This document shows, one piece after another, positions 1-42,239 of a stretch of DNA of 64,000 nucleotides. The stretch spans positions 16,621,219 through 16,685,218 of the forward strand of contig CM030834.1 in NCBI GenBank assembly GCA_018105865.1, given 5' to 3'. Every line of letters begins with the position of its first letter. The stretch's first letter is position 1. The translations under genes were made by a program, and so were the position numbers. The notes below the pieces were generated by a model. That model worked only from the letters and a program-made list of their open reading frames with translations, was not told the DNA's origin and did no database searches. The DNA comes from Metaphire vulgaris. Lineage: Eukaryota; Annelida; Clitellata; Crassiclitellata; Megascolecidae.

Positions 1-429
1 CTATTCAAGCATGCATATATCAATTTTTAAGCATGCTAATCAGACAAATGATGCAAAAACAACAATTTCAACAATTGTTCAGTTAACAAGAAGTGCATCA
101 CTAATTGCGTCATTATTCATATGGTCGTTGCATCAATAGTGACAATTTTGAACTTCTGCTCAAAATTCTGCAGCGTGTTGAAAACTTAGTCCTTTCCCAT
201 TAGCATAAACTTTATGAACTTTAGGAGACTGAAAAAGCAGATCTGCATTCACCAAAAGTCTGTGTTAACTGCATCTTATGAAACCTATATTGTGTCTCTA
301 TTACTCTCTAATCAGTCAAATTAACATGGTCTTCGATAACTGAGGCTCATTATATCAGAGTCCGTGTTAACAAGGTTTCAGTAGATATGCATTTTCAATT
401 TCCATGTTGCATGGGTACCGGTATTCAAA

Positions 430-830
430 TGACTGCCTGGCCCGACAAAGGGTGTGAAATGGCCTGCGAAGATGCTGAAACGATAAATAACATTATATCT
501 AATACTTACTAAATAATTTTTAATGCCTTCAAATTACCGGCTTTCTATTACTTATGAACTAAATTTTTGAAACTAAAAATTATGCCTGGCCCTCAGGCAT
601 CAGTCATATAAAAATATGGCCTTTCATAGGATTTAGTTGACTCTCCTGTCTTAGTGCATCTTGTCTATATCCCGTAATACAAGCACATCGTTGGTTCTCT
701 TCTGATGGCTTGAAGTAGTCCTTTTGTTTTATCCATTGCCCATAAAACTCTTCCACGCAGCTATGGTATTTTGACGTCTTTGAAACTAGTCTGAAACAGC
801 TGTAATGTGCAGGTTCTTTTGTCAATCTGT
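430..830. repeat. Unclassified dispersed repeat, copy 1
   Basis: Shares ordered blocks with 14540-14960: GTGTGAAATGGCC, then ATAAATAAC, then CTGGCCCTCRGRCAYCAGTCAT, then a block reading ...TTTAATTGA / TTTAGTTGA. Same orientation, about 400 bp, diverged. No terminal repeats or coding capacity seen; ends are approximate. Confidence 0.5.
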
Positions 831-1458
831 TCATTCTTATCATGGGAATTGGTTGGATTATTTAGCAGTTACAACCCTGTCAGATACTATTTTGTTCAGT
901 TCTTCATATAGGATTTGACTAAATATGAATAATTAGCCAAGCTAGTAATCAGAATATGTTTAATATGTGAGTTTAATAGTATAATATATTTACTGTATGG
1001 ATTTAACGACGAATGCGTGTTATTTTCTATGGAGCATTAAGTTAAAATAGAGCTTTTGGCCTTTTTTGTGCCTGCAAATAACTTTTCTGTGGTGTATGTA
1101 CTTCTTTTGTTACAGACTTCATTTTTACTTATTCATTTGGACAACAAACAGAGATGTAATGTAGTGATTGCTATATAAGATATATTTTTTTATTTTGGCA
1201 ATATGCAGTAGTACAGAAAGTCATCAGCATTACGTCATGTACTGATACTGAACTAAATGCAATTGGATCCTGTTTAGTTTTTCCAGTAACAATAATAACT
1301 GAGTTTTGGGTGGTGCAATTGTTTCTGTCCTGTTCTAGAACCATTGAGAACAGAAAATGTGTAGTAATGTTAGAAAAGTCATTAATGTTGATTATGAGAA
1401 GACTACCGGGTACACTAACTGTACAGATGCACAGACTTCCAATTCGGATGGCTTAGAA

Positions 1459-1812
1459 CAGTGGTTCTCAACCTGTGGGTCGCTACCCCTATGGGGGTCG
1501 AATGATGATTTGCCAGGGGTTGCTTGAGAGCTTCTGAAATATGTGGTTGTCTCTTTTCTTATGCGTAAAACTTGTTATTATACAAAATTTCCCCGTTGGT
1601 AATTAGTTTTTAAATATATATAATTGTCACTTGAGGATAGGCATTGCAGACAATAGAATCATAATGATTTCAAACATTTTAACTGTCATGGCATTATTAC
1701 TTTTAACAGCTTACAGTACATTATGAATGAAAATAATTTTACGGTTGGGGTCACCACATCATGGGGAATTGAATTAAAGGGGTTGTGGCACTATAAAGGT
1801 TGAGAACCGCTG
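1459..1812 (+). mobile_element. hAT non-autonomous element resembling SPIN (354 bp)
   Basis: Terminal inverted repeats CAGTGGTTCTCAACC and GGTTGAGAACCGCTG are flanked by a perfect 8-bp target duplication GCTTAGAA (1451-1458 and 1813-1820), diagnostic of hAT insertion. The subterminal text (GTGGGTCGCTACCCC near the left end; AAAATAATTTTACGGTTGGGG and GTCACCACATCATG near the right end) closely follows the SPIN short-element consensus as I remember it. No transposase is encoded. Confidence 0.88.
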
Positions 1813-2412
1813 GCTTAGAATATTGCAAACAATTTGAGTATTGGAAGTTTTATATTATAATCAAACATGCATCCGAACAATTTGACACATTTCAGTTTTC
1901 AGTTAGTGGGAGGGTGGGTTAGTGGGTGGGTGGGTCATGTAGGGAGATGACCGTTGACACATTCAATCCTTGTGTCAATTACTTAATTGCAACATAACAA
2001 GAAAAGTTATGTGAAGTGAGTGGACTTGAGGAAGTCATTGAAGCCCTGCAATGAAGCTTCAATTGCATATACTTTGAAACTGAATTCCTTTATATACCCA
2101 ATAGGAAACCCCAGTGATGTAGGAATAAATTGCAAGAGAATCTTCAGAGAGAAAATTTGCCTGGAGGTTGGTTGAAAGTACCGGGTAATAGCTATTTTAT
2201 TATGAAACTGGAGTTTTCTGTAGTCTGAGTATTATTCCCATTTTAATGATTTTTTAGTTGTTAGAAATAGTACCAGTAAACATTGCAAGTGTACAACCAC
2301 TCAATTTAAATAGTCAGTATTTTCTCTGAAAAATTGGAAACTTCTGTTGCACTAAACTTGAAATGTAAAGTTTCATCTAGTTTACCTCATTTTCAGATGA
2401 TTTATGTGAGTG

Positions 2413-2475
2413 TTAGTGTGTGTGGGTGTGTACACACACTCGCGCGCACACACACGCACACATGCACACACTCAC
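2413..2475. repeat. GT / CA compound microsatellite
   Basis: A GTGT tract near 2413-2434 is followed directly by CACACACTCGCGCGCACACACACGCACA, giving a near-palindromic purine-pyrimidine alternating block with Z-DNA-type composition. Confidence 0.8.
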
Positions 2476-4015
2476 AATATGGCTCTAGAATGGATGCATG
2501 TGTGTTAATTTTATATTTTTGATGGGCATGGCTACATCTAGTTTATAGCAATTATTGATTAATTATAGTTATTTATTTATTGAAGTTTTTGAAAGATCAG
2601 TGTGTTTGTTGCAGTGTTGCTGCTAGGGATATGTGGTTTGCTGGTGATCTTAATCTAAGGCCAATCAGATAATTATGGCAGAAGCTTAATTTCCTAGAGT
2701 GTTTGCTTTGCTCAGGGCTATTTTCTGCCAATTCTGGTTCCAATATTGGACATCATGTAGAAATATTTGTATATTTGTATGTTATGCATTCTCCACTATG
2801 GTGCATTTAGACTATTCTTAATCTACTGGATATAGAATTGATGTACCGGTAGTTAAAATTTTAAAAAATCCCAAGTAGTGATGACAAGGTACAGTTTTTG
2901 CAGGTTTTATGAGTAATAATTTGTAAAAGATATGTAATATAATTTCCATAACTTCCATATAGAATTGCTGGTATTGTTGGAGGATGCACTGTATGTACTT
3001 ACTTAATTAGTACCGGTATTGATGAGATCTTCCGGTTTGTTTGATCGACGGGATCAGTCGATTTGAATTAAAAGGCTTAAAATCACGTCTTTCTTATTAG
3101 TTGCGCACCGAGCCTCCAACAGTATCCATTTTCTTAGCAATTTTGGCTTTGACATAAACCCAGTTCTCAAATAGATGCCCATGATGTATGATATCCATTT
3201 CCTGAGTGAGGTTTGAACCTAGAACAACAGCTTGCAGTTAGTGAGGCTGATGAAACAAACATCAGTAATCTGTTCTTCTGGTCAGTATTTCTAGAAGTTA
3301 TATTGTGGATATTTTTATGTAATAATTTTTAAGTGTGATGTTTAAGAATTCAAGAATTTGTCTTGGTTATTTTATAAGCTTCTATTTATCTATTTTCTTG
3401 TTGTTTCTCAGGGTAAGTTCAGATAGCTTTGTTCACAACTGTATTTTATTGGTTCATAAATCAACATATATCTAGAATATACATAAATAAGTCTGTGTGC
3501 TGAGACATTGCACTCAGAATTTGTTTGGTAGACTCTGTGATTTGTACACAATATAAATTATGTACTTGTTTCTTTTCTATCAGTTTGTTTGAACAATGAA
3601 AAGCAATATTTGGAAAAATAATTATTATAATAGGAAAAAGTTGTACTTTAGTGTGCTGTGTTTTAAAACAAGCTGAGTATTTATTGTAAGGATTGGTGAG
3701 CCCAGAATTTTTCTGCAAGTTTATTAGTTGGATAACACCTATTGAAATTTGTGCAGCTGTTGTGCCCTCCATTCATGAACTGCAGGTGATGAAACAAATG
3801 AATGATACTGGATGCTTGCAAAAATAGAATTTCAGTCTGGGTCAGTTTGTCAGTGACAAGGAACGATAAAAATGGAGATTGCTTTGAACCACTCACCGAA
3901 GAGGTGTTTTATTGGAAACAGGCTTTTTTCCAGGAATTTGCGTTTGCGGGCTGTCCCAAAATTGCGAGGAGGGTGTCGATGTCCTGTGTTGAGTCTTATA
4001 CAGCTAGTTTTTTTG

Positions 4016-4017
<2 letters not shown>

Positions 4018-4087
<70 letters not shown>
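4018..4087. repeat. (TAA)n microsatellite
   Basis: About 23 uninterrupted ATA/TAA trinucleotides. The open frame running through it is a repeat artefact. Confidence 0.95.
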
Positions 4088-4088
<1 letters not shown>

Positions 4089-4229
4089 TGATTTTAAGTG
4101 GTTTTGTATCACCTGCAAACTGATACTGGTATTTCTGATTTGAACATATAATAGGCAGTATGAAACAGCTGCATCATAACACCACTGTCCTTCACAGTAG
4201 CTTCATACTACGTTTAACATATGTCTGTT

Positions 4230-4319
4230 TGGATGATAGCCAACACCACCCTTGGCAGGAGGGTGTCTGTCAAAAACCGGGGGGGTGTAACCCCCGCTGG
4301 GGGGTGTAGATAAATCCCT
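4230..4319 (-). mobile_element. Possible MITE fragment with C-rich blocks
   Basis: Reads on the minus strand as CAGGGATTTATCTACACCCC followed by C-rich blocks. This is like the start of the complete element at 58492-58674 (CAGGGATATTTTTACAGCCCC). The other end is missing or diverged. Confidence 0.3.
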
Positions 4320-4800
4320 GATTGAAAACCATAGACTTACTTGATTGACTGTCAGTGATTCCTGGTGTTTTGCTAACTGCTTAGCAATGTGGTGTGCTGC
4401 TGTTTCTCTTTGCTTTCACTTTATGCATTGTTGCCATATTTCCAGATTGGTGGTCTGCTGTCTGCATGAGCTTTGTAGAATAGCTGTAGGAGTAGTCTTC
4501 AAAGCAATAGTGGTCTGGAGTTATCTTACTATACTATCTAAGTGTTGAGGTTATTAGATGCTTAGTATCCCACTGTAGCTGTTTGAACCAGCTGTTTGTT
4601 CATAGTAGTATTAAAATTAGGTTGATGATATTATAGGTGACTGCAACATATACCATGTTAGTTCATCATCACAATATGCCTTCCTGGGAATGATATTTTG
4701 TCAAAGAAAGTTTTAGATACACGGTTTTTTGAGGACTTTGCATGATCCATTTGCTGTAAAGCCTTAGTTTGATTTGGTTTGTTGTCTGTTTTTTGTGCAG

Positions 4801-35034
<30,234 letters not shown>

Positions 35035-36455
35035 GTCATTGATGAAAAGCAAAACTGCCCAGCCACCACGAGGATGACGATATAGTTAGCTCACTTTTCA
35101 TTGCTGTCTTTTGTCGCAGACTTTCTTTTCATCTTTGTTGTTATCGTATCTATTTGTAATTGAGTAATATTCATTGCTATTTTTCTGCATGTTTCTTTGT
35201 GGATATAACATGCAACTTTGTTGTTGTTGTTGTTGTTTGGTCAGCAAATATTTTAGCATTGACATGTGCAAGAGTAGTTGTGGGTTATTTCTTAACATTA
35301 CTTAATAATGGTGTTATGATGCTTGATTTATAGCAAAGCACACAAGTACCCTCAATGCTGTTATACATATTTTACTGTATTCTATTTGAGAAAACAGAGA
35401 CAGTGCCAGTGTATTTGAACCAATATGCGACATACAATAGTAATAATAATAATAATGAAATATAATCATAATAATGTGATTTTACCATTTTATGCAATAT
35501 TTAATTAAATCACAGACTTTACTTGTACATTGTTGCTCATTTAGAAAGAATCATGATTTAATCTGTGTAATTTGATGACAATAACCAGCTCTGAATAAGT
35601 ACCGGTAGTCTTGACAATGTAGGAACCAATAAATGCCCAATATCTTTCAAATTAGAGTCGTGTAGAGGTGCTCTTATGTTTTCTGATGTTGAGCTTTCTG
35701 TCATATTTTCCAATAGACATTTTTTATTTATTATGCTGCTTCGATAGTAAAATGTTTTATTTTTGTAATATCGCTGTATGAAATATAAATTTTGTGTAAG
35801 GTGTAAGTGTGTGCACAGCTCATAGTGTGGTTTAGTATATCTATAAGATATGCATAAATGTTGAAGAACAGGTTCTTTTTTTGGATTTAGTATATTTTCT
35901 GTTTTCGCACAGCCCAGCCTCTAATTTAATTCATACAGCTGCTTAGTTTTGAATTATAATATTTGTTTACCTTGAAGCATAATAGTGGCAGATGTACAGC
36001 AGTGCATATTTGTTTATGACTATGCAATTTTGTCTTCAGAGACAAGCATTTGATGTTGATGAATTAATTAATGATAAATTAATTATTTTTTTTGTTTTTT
36101 GGGACAAAACTCTGCCCTTTTGAAATGTGTGTTGTTTGCAGTGATTGCCATTTGGTAAGGCTTTGGTTTTGACTTTATGTTTATTTGTAATTCGATTCTT
36201 TTGTAGCTTTGTGTTGCTTCATATAAAATACGGCACTAGATGATTATATAGATTTGATATTGGATCAATCATTAGATAGGTTATTGCTGATTGTAGTAAA
36301 TGAGTATGGCAACTCTTTTTCGTCAAAGGCTATTTCATATTTTTAAAATGCAATGTGGGTTCTATAACTTCATTTTTATAAAGAACATGGAGAATCTATC
36401 TATGTCAGAAGCATTTTACTTTCAATGTTCAGTTAATAAAAAGAGGTCTTACATT

Positions 36456-36634
36456 CAGTGGCGGCTCCGGCATTTGGCAAGTGGGAGGCCGTTGGGGTGG
36501 CAACTTCTAAACATGGGGCCAACAATTTTCTTAGACCAGCACATGCAGAATGTGTGCACTAAAGTATGGGAGCCACTGGACAGGCCAGTTATTCAAAAGG
36601 GAGAGGCATAAGTCCCTCTGTGGATCCGCCTCTG
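36456..36634 (+). mobile_element. hAT-like MITE, CAGTGGCGGCTCC family, copy 1 (179 bp)
   Basis: Ends CAGTGGCGGCTCC and GGATCCGCCTCTG are inverted. Perfect 8-bp target duplication CTTACATT at 36448-36455 and 36635-36642. Shares internal GGCAAGTGGGAGG and AACTTCTAAACATGGGGC with the copy at 42240. Confidence 0.9.
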
Positions 36635-37350
36635 CTTACATTGGTTGTAATCTGACAGATTTATTTAGCTTTCTTCAAGCAGTTCTTTCAGGGCTCATGT
36701 TCAATTATCGGCATTTTATTGTTGAATGTTAAGTAATTTGAGTCATCATCACGATCCTGCCACACTGGCGCTGGGCGATGACATGGATTAACTGCCTTCA
36801 TGAGGTTCTGTCTTGTGCAGCTCGATGTGCTTCTGGTACTGTCATAAAGGTCCATTCTGTGATGTTATTTGAATCATAAGTATGCAAAAATATACATGCA
36901 CCTATACTGTAACCATCACAGATGCCTCAGTTATGACTTATTTCTGTTGGCTAGCACTCTGTGTCCTATTGCCTTTGCAGTTGACTTTGATGTCATGCTC
37001 TTTTTGGTCATATGATTTGTCTGATTATTTTTATTTGTTATGAGCTAATTATGATATATTGTGATCCTTTGTGTATTTATGTGACATTTGTTTGGATTTG
37101 CTGTTTTTATGCACTGATCATTTTAGAAGATATTGATTTAATTATTCCTATATTTTAAGCCTTCATCGAGATGTTGATATTAACTTTTTTTAGCATGAAG
37201 TGCTGAGTTTGATAATTTAAGCTGAATTGTTAATATTTGGTAATTTTTCAGGAATCTTTAATAACAATATAGCCATAAATCTGATTTCATAATTTACAGT
37301 TATTATAAATTATGGTATGACTATTAAAGGATTTACAAAGGAATTACTCA

Positions 37351-37521
37351 TTACTAATGCAAGATTATATCCTTTACCTTTACCTACTCATATATTATGT
37401 GCAGGTATAAGAATGCCTTTGAAACAAACTATTTCATTAGTTAACATTTTGAGTATATGTAGCTAACATTTGAATAATTTTTCAAATTTATTCTGGCAAG
37501 GATATAATCTTGCATTAGTAA
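37351..37521. repeat. Perfect 24-bp inverted repeat with 123-bp loop
   Basis: Arms 37351-37374 and 37498-37521 are exact reverse complements (arm core AATGCAAGATTATATCC). It would form a long hairpin in an RNA read from either strand. Confidence 0.85.
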
Positions 37522-38520
37522 GGATTGAAAAATTCTTGCACATTTGTCAATTTCATTTGCACATTGCAGTTGAGTTTTCTTTCATATTATACTACTCTTT
37601 GCTCTGCATTTAAAATTAAATTAAAGGAGCTAAATTTTGAAGATACTTAGTTAAGCAACTTCTATAAAAGATTGCCATTTGATATATTTCTTACATGTTA
37701 TTCAAAGTAAAACATTTCAGTTGTCCAACTGGGATCTGAAATTTGCATTTAACTTGGGTTCTGCCTTCAGAAATCATATCATTTATGCTGCAAGCTATTC
37801 CATGTACTGTATGGTAGTTACTTGAAAGTGCAAACGTCATTTAGCACAATCTTTTTTACAAGTTCTGGGATGTAGTCTATGTGGCCCTGGGATGTAGTCT
37901 ATGTGGCCTTCATGTGATACAGGGTGAGGCATCTATCATGATTAGCAGTAGTGTTCATGTTAGTTATGGATGTGTGTGTAGTTTTTAAAATAGCAATAAT
38001 TAAAATTGACAGATAACAAAAGCACTAACAAGATTCTTCAAGATCTCTAATTTTAAAATAATTTTCCAAACCTGATCAGTGTGATTGGTAACTGGCATGA
38101 ATTTCTGGTACCACAATCCTGTTGTCAAACTTTCCCTCAATCTGTCTTCCACAGAGTAAATACACATACTCATTGACTTTCGGTTTCTACTAGGGTAATT
38201 GTTTCAGTCTCATTATCATCAGTATTTGAAATTTATGGTGAGTATCCCAGCATTTGCACTCAACTCAAATTTTCTAGTTTATTTGCTTGCTGTGCCCGGA
38301 ACTTATACTGCACTGAGTTAGGTAAGAGGACATCTTCCATTTCATGGCAAAAACCTTAAGCTCTCCAACTTTCAGTTTGATCCTCCAAGATGATGACATC
38401 AGCCATTTTATTTACTGTCACCCTAATCATTTTAATAGGGAAAAATAAACATTTAACACCTGCTTTTTTCAGTTGCCATCCTTTATTTATAGGTTTTGTA
38501 ACAATACAATTAATTTCATA

Positions 38521-38521
38521 C

Positions 38522-38562
<41 letters not shown>

Positions 38563-38575
38563 TACTACTACTACA
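38521..38575. repeat. (TTA)n then (CTA)n microsatellite
   Basis: About 14 TTA units running into ACTACTACTACTAC. Confidence 0.93.
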
Positions 38576-39127
38576 TGACCAACATCATAAACAAAAATAC
38601 ATGTCTCAAGAAACTTAACTAACCTATACTAGAAAAGAATCAAAATTAACACTAGAATACAAATTATTTAGTAACTAAACAGTTGTGAACTTGAGATTAT
38701 AATTTAGCATAGAAAGTAATTAGCTGATCAGAGGTTGATTATAATAAAACGAGTGATGGATAACCTAAGGGAAAAGAATCCCGTAAGGTGGTTATCCCAA
38801 TTTGAAGTTATGGTTGAATGGCAGAAAAAATTATGAGTGATTAATGATTATAGTGTATGTGTAGGTAAATGTATGTTAGATGAAAAAGTGATGTTAAAAG
38901 TAATGAGCTAGAATATATATTTCATTAATAGACGTGTAATTAAAATCCATATAGAATAATTAGTGTTAAAATCAGTTCAATTGGTTTAAGTTATTATACT
39001 TGATTTAGTATCAGATACAGATCATACACAATCTGCAATTGTAACATTTGTAATATGTACAAAAGATATGCAGGAAATACACATTGTACATCTGTGCAGT
39101 AATGAATCTGTGTTGGGGTCATTTCAT

Positions 39128-39512
39128 CAGGGGCCGTCCATATAGCACGTACGCACTGAGGGGGAGGGGGTTTGAGATCTAGGCGATTTTGAGTGCCGAA
39201 GCAAACCGGGAGGGGGTCATGACTGAATTTGTATGTACGCACAAATTTCAATTTTTTAAATAGGGATATTCACACAAACATTTGATTTGAACACAATAAC
39301 TTTCTCATGGTCAAACAAAGGGCCCCGGAGTATTATTCCCAGTTATTTAAATAATTGGCCGGCAAACTCGGCAGAGGGGGAGCGTTTGTGGGGGGTTAGG
39401 GTTTTGTTCTTTTGTACGTACGCATGGAGGGGTAAAAAATGTATGATGTGCAACAGGGGGAAGGGGGATAAAATATGCCTTTTTTGTGTATGTACTATAT
39501 GGATGGCTCCTG
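39128..39512. mobile_element. GGGGCCGTCCATATAG-type element (about 385 bp)
   Basis: Left end CAGGGGCCGTCCATATAGCA. The right end read on the minus strand is CAGGAGCCATCCATATAGTA, an inverted terminal match of 16-17 out of 20. G-rich blocks lie inside each end. No clear target duplication. Confidence 0.6.
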
Positions 39513-39677
39513 TCAGATGGATTTTTCTTACTCCTGTGTGTATTTGAAATTGTCATTGTGTAATGGAAGAATGAAATTAAATTTAATGATTAAAATTTTC
39601 AATTAAAAAGTTTTGTAATTCAACTACTCATTTGATAAAATACAGTGAGATATACTGTACAACATTTTCAAAATATC

Positions 39678-39683
39678 TTTATT
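39678..39683 (-). promoter_or_regulatory. Poly(A) signal for the 734-residue gene
   Basis: TTTATT on the plus strand is AATAAA on the minus strand, about 150 bp beyond the stop codon of the large minus-strand frame. Confidence 0.6.
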
Positions 39684-39834
39684 ATTCATATAGAACTAGA
39701 ATCATTAACCAAAAACACTACCAGTTGATGAAAGAAAACTTAATTTAACAAGAGCTCTCTAACTTCATTGCCAATCTTCATTAGCTATAGGAATAATCAA
39801 CAATTCTAAGCTATCTCAGTGCAGTTTTGTTTGT

Positions 39835-42039
39835 TTATGCAACATGACAGTTATGTGTTTTTAAAGCATGCTCAACAACTTCCAAAGCTTCAGTTAGTTT
39901 TCTGTCTTTTTGTTGAATATCTTGAATTTTCCCAGCTTCAGTGAGTAATTCAAAGAGAATTTTAAATACATCATTAGTTTTACAGCAGGTTATCATTGGC
40001 ATGTTTTTCAACATGTCCAGTGAAAATGGCTTGAACTTATATTCCTTGCCAGTGAGATCTTCACTGAGAAAACTGCTACAGCCAAGTCTGTTCTGTTCTC
40101 GGCTATTGATATTAATTGGTAAATAAGCTGAAGTTTCTTTATATTTAGACATTTCTGTTGCCTCATTTACAGCTGGTAATTGCTTTTTTGCTGTGTGGTA
40201 ACTTTCCAAATCTGAACTCTGTAACACGTTTGTACTAGTATTCACTGGAACTTTTTGTAGTTTATTGGACTCTACGTGTTTTGTAGTTGTTAGCTGTGGC
40301 AGCAAGTTTAAATATTCTTTCAGTCTTGGATAGTTAAGTGTACTTTTCAACTGAGATAAACTTGGCTGTGCATCTACATTGGTCTCTGGCTGGAATTCAA
40401 CAGATGTTTTCTGTTTTTTTACAATGTCTCTAAGTTGTGCTATATCCGAGTCTTTCTTATAATGGAGATCAACAACGTTCATAATCAAGTCCAGTCCTGG
40501 AATGGTCTCTTTGTCACATAAACTTGATGTTGCCTCAGGTGTTTGGCAAGCAATATTCAAGTTATGTTGATTCTCATTATCTTTATAATAATTCTGTTTA
40601 TGTGGCATACAGTCACTTCCTTCTGTAAAGCAAGAATAGTTTGATTTTGGGTCCAGTTTAAAATTAGTTGCAGTATTTCCTGTTTTCATTGAAGTTGCTG
40701 ATGAGCTTTCACAACTGAGATTTTTTGCTGTACCTCCTTCTCCATCACTTGAAATGATCGTACTTGAAAGACTGCTTGTATTACTTGGACCAGCAGAATA
40801 CTCTTGCAGATTCATTGTCTTTGACATATCTTTATTCTGATGTTTTCCATAAGCAAGTTTAATGAGACTGCATCTACGATGTTTCTTTTTTCTAGCTTTT
40901 TCCAATCGTGGGTCTCTTTTGCAAGATACCAACTGTCCATCATGCCATTTCAAACATTGTTCATTTGATGTTAATTCTAAGGGGATTGCCACAGGGGGTA
41001 CATTACCAACAAGAAGAGTTCTTTCGTGAAATGTAAGTGGCTTTTGTGGATTACTTTGGCTGTTTAAATTGCACTCTCTTATCCGACGACTGAATGATTT
41101 CTCTAATTCGACAAGACCTTCATTCAGAATATCTTCATCTCCTAAATTTCCCTGACTTCTCATTTTCTTCTGCAGATTCCCTACTGCCCGACTATTGGTT
41201 GTTACATCAACTGGCAAACTATGCTCCACATCATGCTCAACTGTAGATACTGAATCTTCTGATTTAGACATATCTTCTAATGAAATCTTTTGGACAGTTG
41301 CTTTGGGTGCCTCAAACTTGAAACACTGAAATTTATTATCACTTTTATTAGGTGCTGCTTTATCACCTGGAACATTCTCATTTTCTTGGTCTGAACATAA
41401 TGACATGTCAGTTGGAGCACAAATCCCTTCTAGCTGATTACTAGTTGCCTTGTTACCCCCATCTGAAGTTAAACTAGGAGACAAAGACCGATTTGAAGAA
41501 ATCTTTTCTCCAGCAATATAGAGCTTTGGAATATATCCATACAGTTTCTCTCCACCTGTTTCATGTGTATACCGGTAATTTTGCTCTATACTTGGATAAC
41601 TTGGTGAGGAAATGCTGATGCTGGATACAGCTTCTTCATGGGAAAATCCATTGCTGAGGTTTTGGTTTTTTAATGTTTGGAAGCCATGCTTCTGTGCATT
41701 CTTGACACCTTCACAATTATGTAAAATATGACAACTCTCAGGTTTGGCATTATTCCAATCTTCTTTTACAATCCTCTGAATGGCTATGTCTTCTTTACAA
41801 ACAATTGAAATACTTGATGAGGGCATATTCTTAGTAGCAGCAACGAGATCACAATTTTGTCCATCCCTGTTAAAGCTTTCAAATATATGTGAAAATCGTT
41901 CATTGAGGGACTTTAATGTTTCAAATGCTCTATATCTGTTATTAAGAGTGTGGGGTTCTTTTTTCCTAAAGTTCGTTTTGACCTGAATACTAGGCAATGT
42001 CAAAAAAATGTCGTTGCTTTGAATGTCATTCCCAAACAT
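39835..42039 (-). CDS. Unrecognised, mostly disordered protein (about 734 residues)
   Basis: By far the longest uninterrupted frame in the window. The first Met in a good position is at 42039. Just upstream (42048-42060) the minus strand reads TTGCTTATTGTAG, a plausible acceptor, so this may be a last exon (42047-39835) whose first bases are joined to an unseen exon. The composition is rich in Ser, Asn, Lys and Glu with no transmembrane segment or known domain. Two better-ordered patches stand out: a basic stretch around residues 375-410 (RTLLVGNVPPVAIPLEL, KWHDGQLVSCKRDPRLEK, ARKKKHRR) and the C-terminal 70 residues (PFSLDMLKNMPMITC, VFKILFELLTEAG, ALEVVEHALK), probably helical. I cannot assign a family. 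Length, normal codon use and a following AATAAA argue it is real. Confidence 0.75.
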   Translation of the reverse strand: MFGNDIQSNDIFLTLPSIQVKTNFRKKEPHTLNNRYRAFETLKSLNERFSHIFESFNRDGQNCDLVAATKNMPSSSISIVCKEDIAIQRIVKEDWNNAKPESCHILHNCEGVKNAQKHGFQTLKNQNLSNGFSHEEAVSSISISSPSYPSIEQNYRYTHETGGEKLYGYIPKLYIAGEKISSNRSLSPSLTSDGGNKATSNQLEGICAPTDMSLCSDQENENVPGDKAAPNKSDNKFQCFKFEAPKATVQKISLEDMSKSEDSVSTVEHDVEHSLPVDVTTNSRAVGNLQKKMRSQGNLGDEDILNEGLVELEKSFSRRIRECNLNSQSNPQKPLTFHERTLLVGNVPPVAIPLELTSNEQCLKWHDGQLVSCKRDPRLEKARKKKHRRCSLIKLAYGKHQNKDMSKTMNLQEYSAGPSNTSSLSSTIISSDGEGGTAKNLSCESSSATSMKTGNTATNFKLDPKSNYSCFTEGSDCMPHKQNYYKDNENQHNLNIACQTPEATSSLCDKETIPGLDLIMNVVDLHYKKDSDIAQLRDIVKKQKTSVEFQPETNVDAQPSLSQLKSTLNYPRLKEYLNLLPQLTTTKHVESNKLQKVPVNTSTNVLQSSDLESYHTAKKQLPAVNEATEMSKYKETSAYLPININSREQNRLGCSSFLSEDLTGKEYKFKPFSLDMLKNMPMITCCKTNDVFKILFELLTEAGKIQDIQQKDRKLTEALEVVEHALKTHNCHVA

Positions 42040-42239
42040 GTCTGCTTCTACAATAAGCAATAAAAATTTTGAAATTGACTCTCATACTCAGTTAAAGAAT
42101 GCACTGCCACAATTCCTGTGCTTAATTTAACAAAACAGCAACAGGGAGGTGGAACCAAATCAAAATTTATGATCATCCATGCAGGATTAGGCAGTCAAAC
42201 AAATCAAAATTTCCAATCAACAGGGTGACTACCAGTAGC

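Larger units (their letters stand above)
1..4800 (+). other. CaMKII upstream intron (partial)
   Basis: No exon of the kinase N-lobe was recognised here, so this is read as the 3' part of the intron before the 55-bp exon; the acceptor is tttttgtgcag at 4790-4800. It contains a SPIN-like hAT element (1459-1812), one copy of an unclassified dispersed repeat (about 430-830), CA/CGCA and TAA microsatellites and a possible MITE fragment near 4230-4319. Short open frames look like chance. Confidence 0.75.
35035..39677. other. CaMKII 3' UTR and convergent intergenic region
   Basis: No further coding exon recognised on either strand. AATAAA-type signals occur, for example near 35629, but the true cleavage site cannot be fixed. 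Contains a 179-bp MITE (36456-36634), a 24-bp perfect inverted repeat (37351/37498), a short 22-bp tandem duplication (about 37868-37910), a TTA/ACT tract (38521-38575) and a GGGGCCGTCC-type element (39128-39512). Confidence 0.7.

Noticed and set aside
1..4800. Search for CaMKII N-lobe exons (start Met, glycine loop, catalytic VAIK-type Lys)
   Set aside because: No translation resembling the glycine loop, the YAAKII segment or REARICR was seen on the + strand; these exons must lie left of the window.
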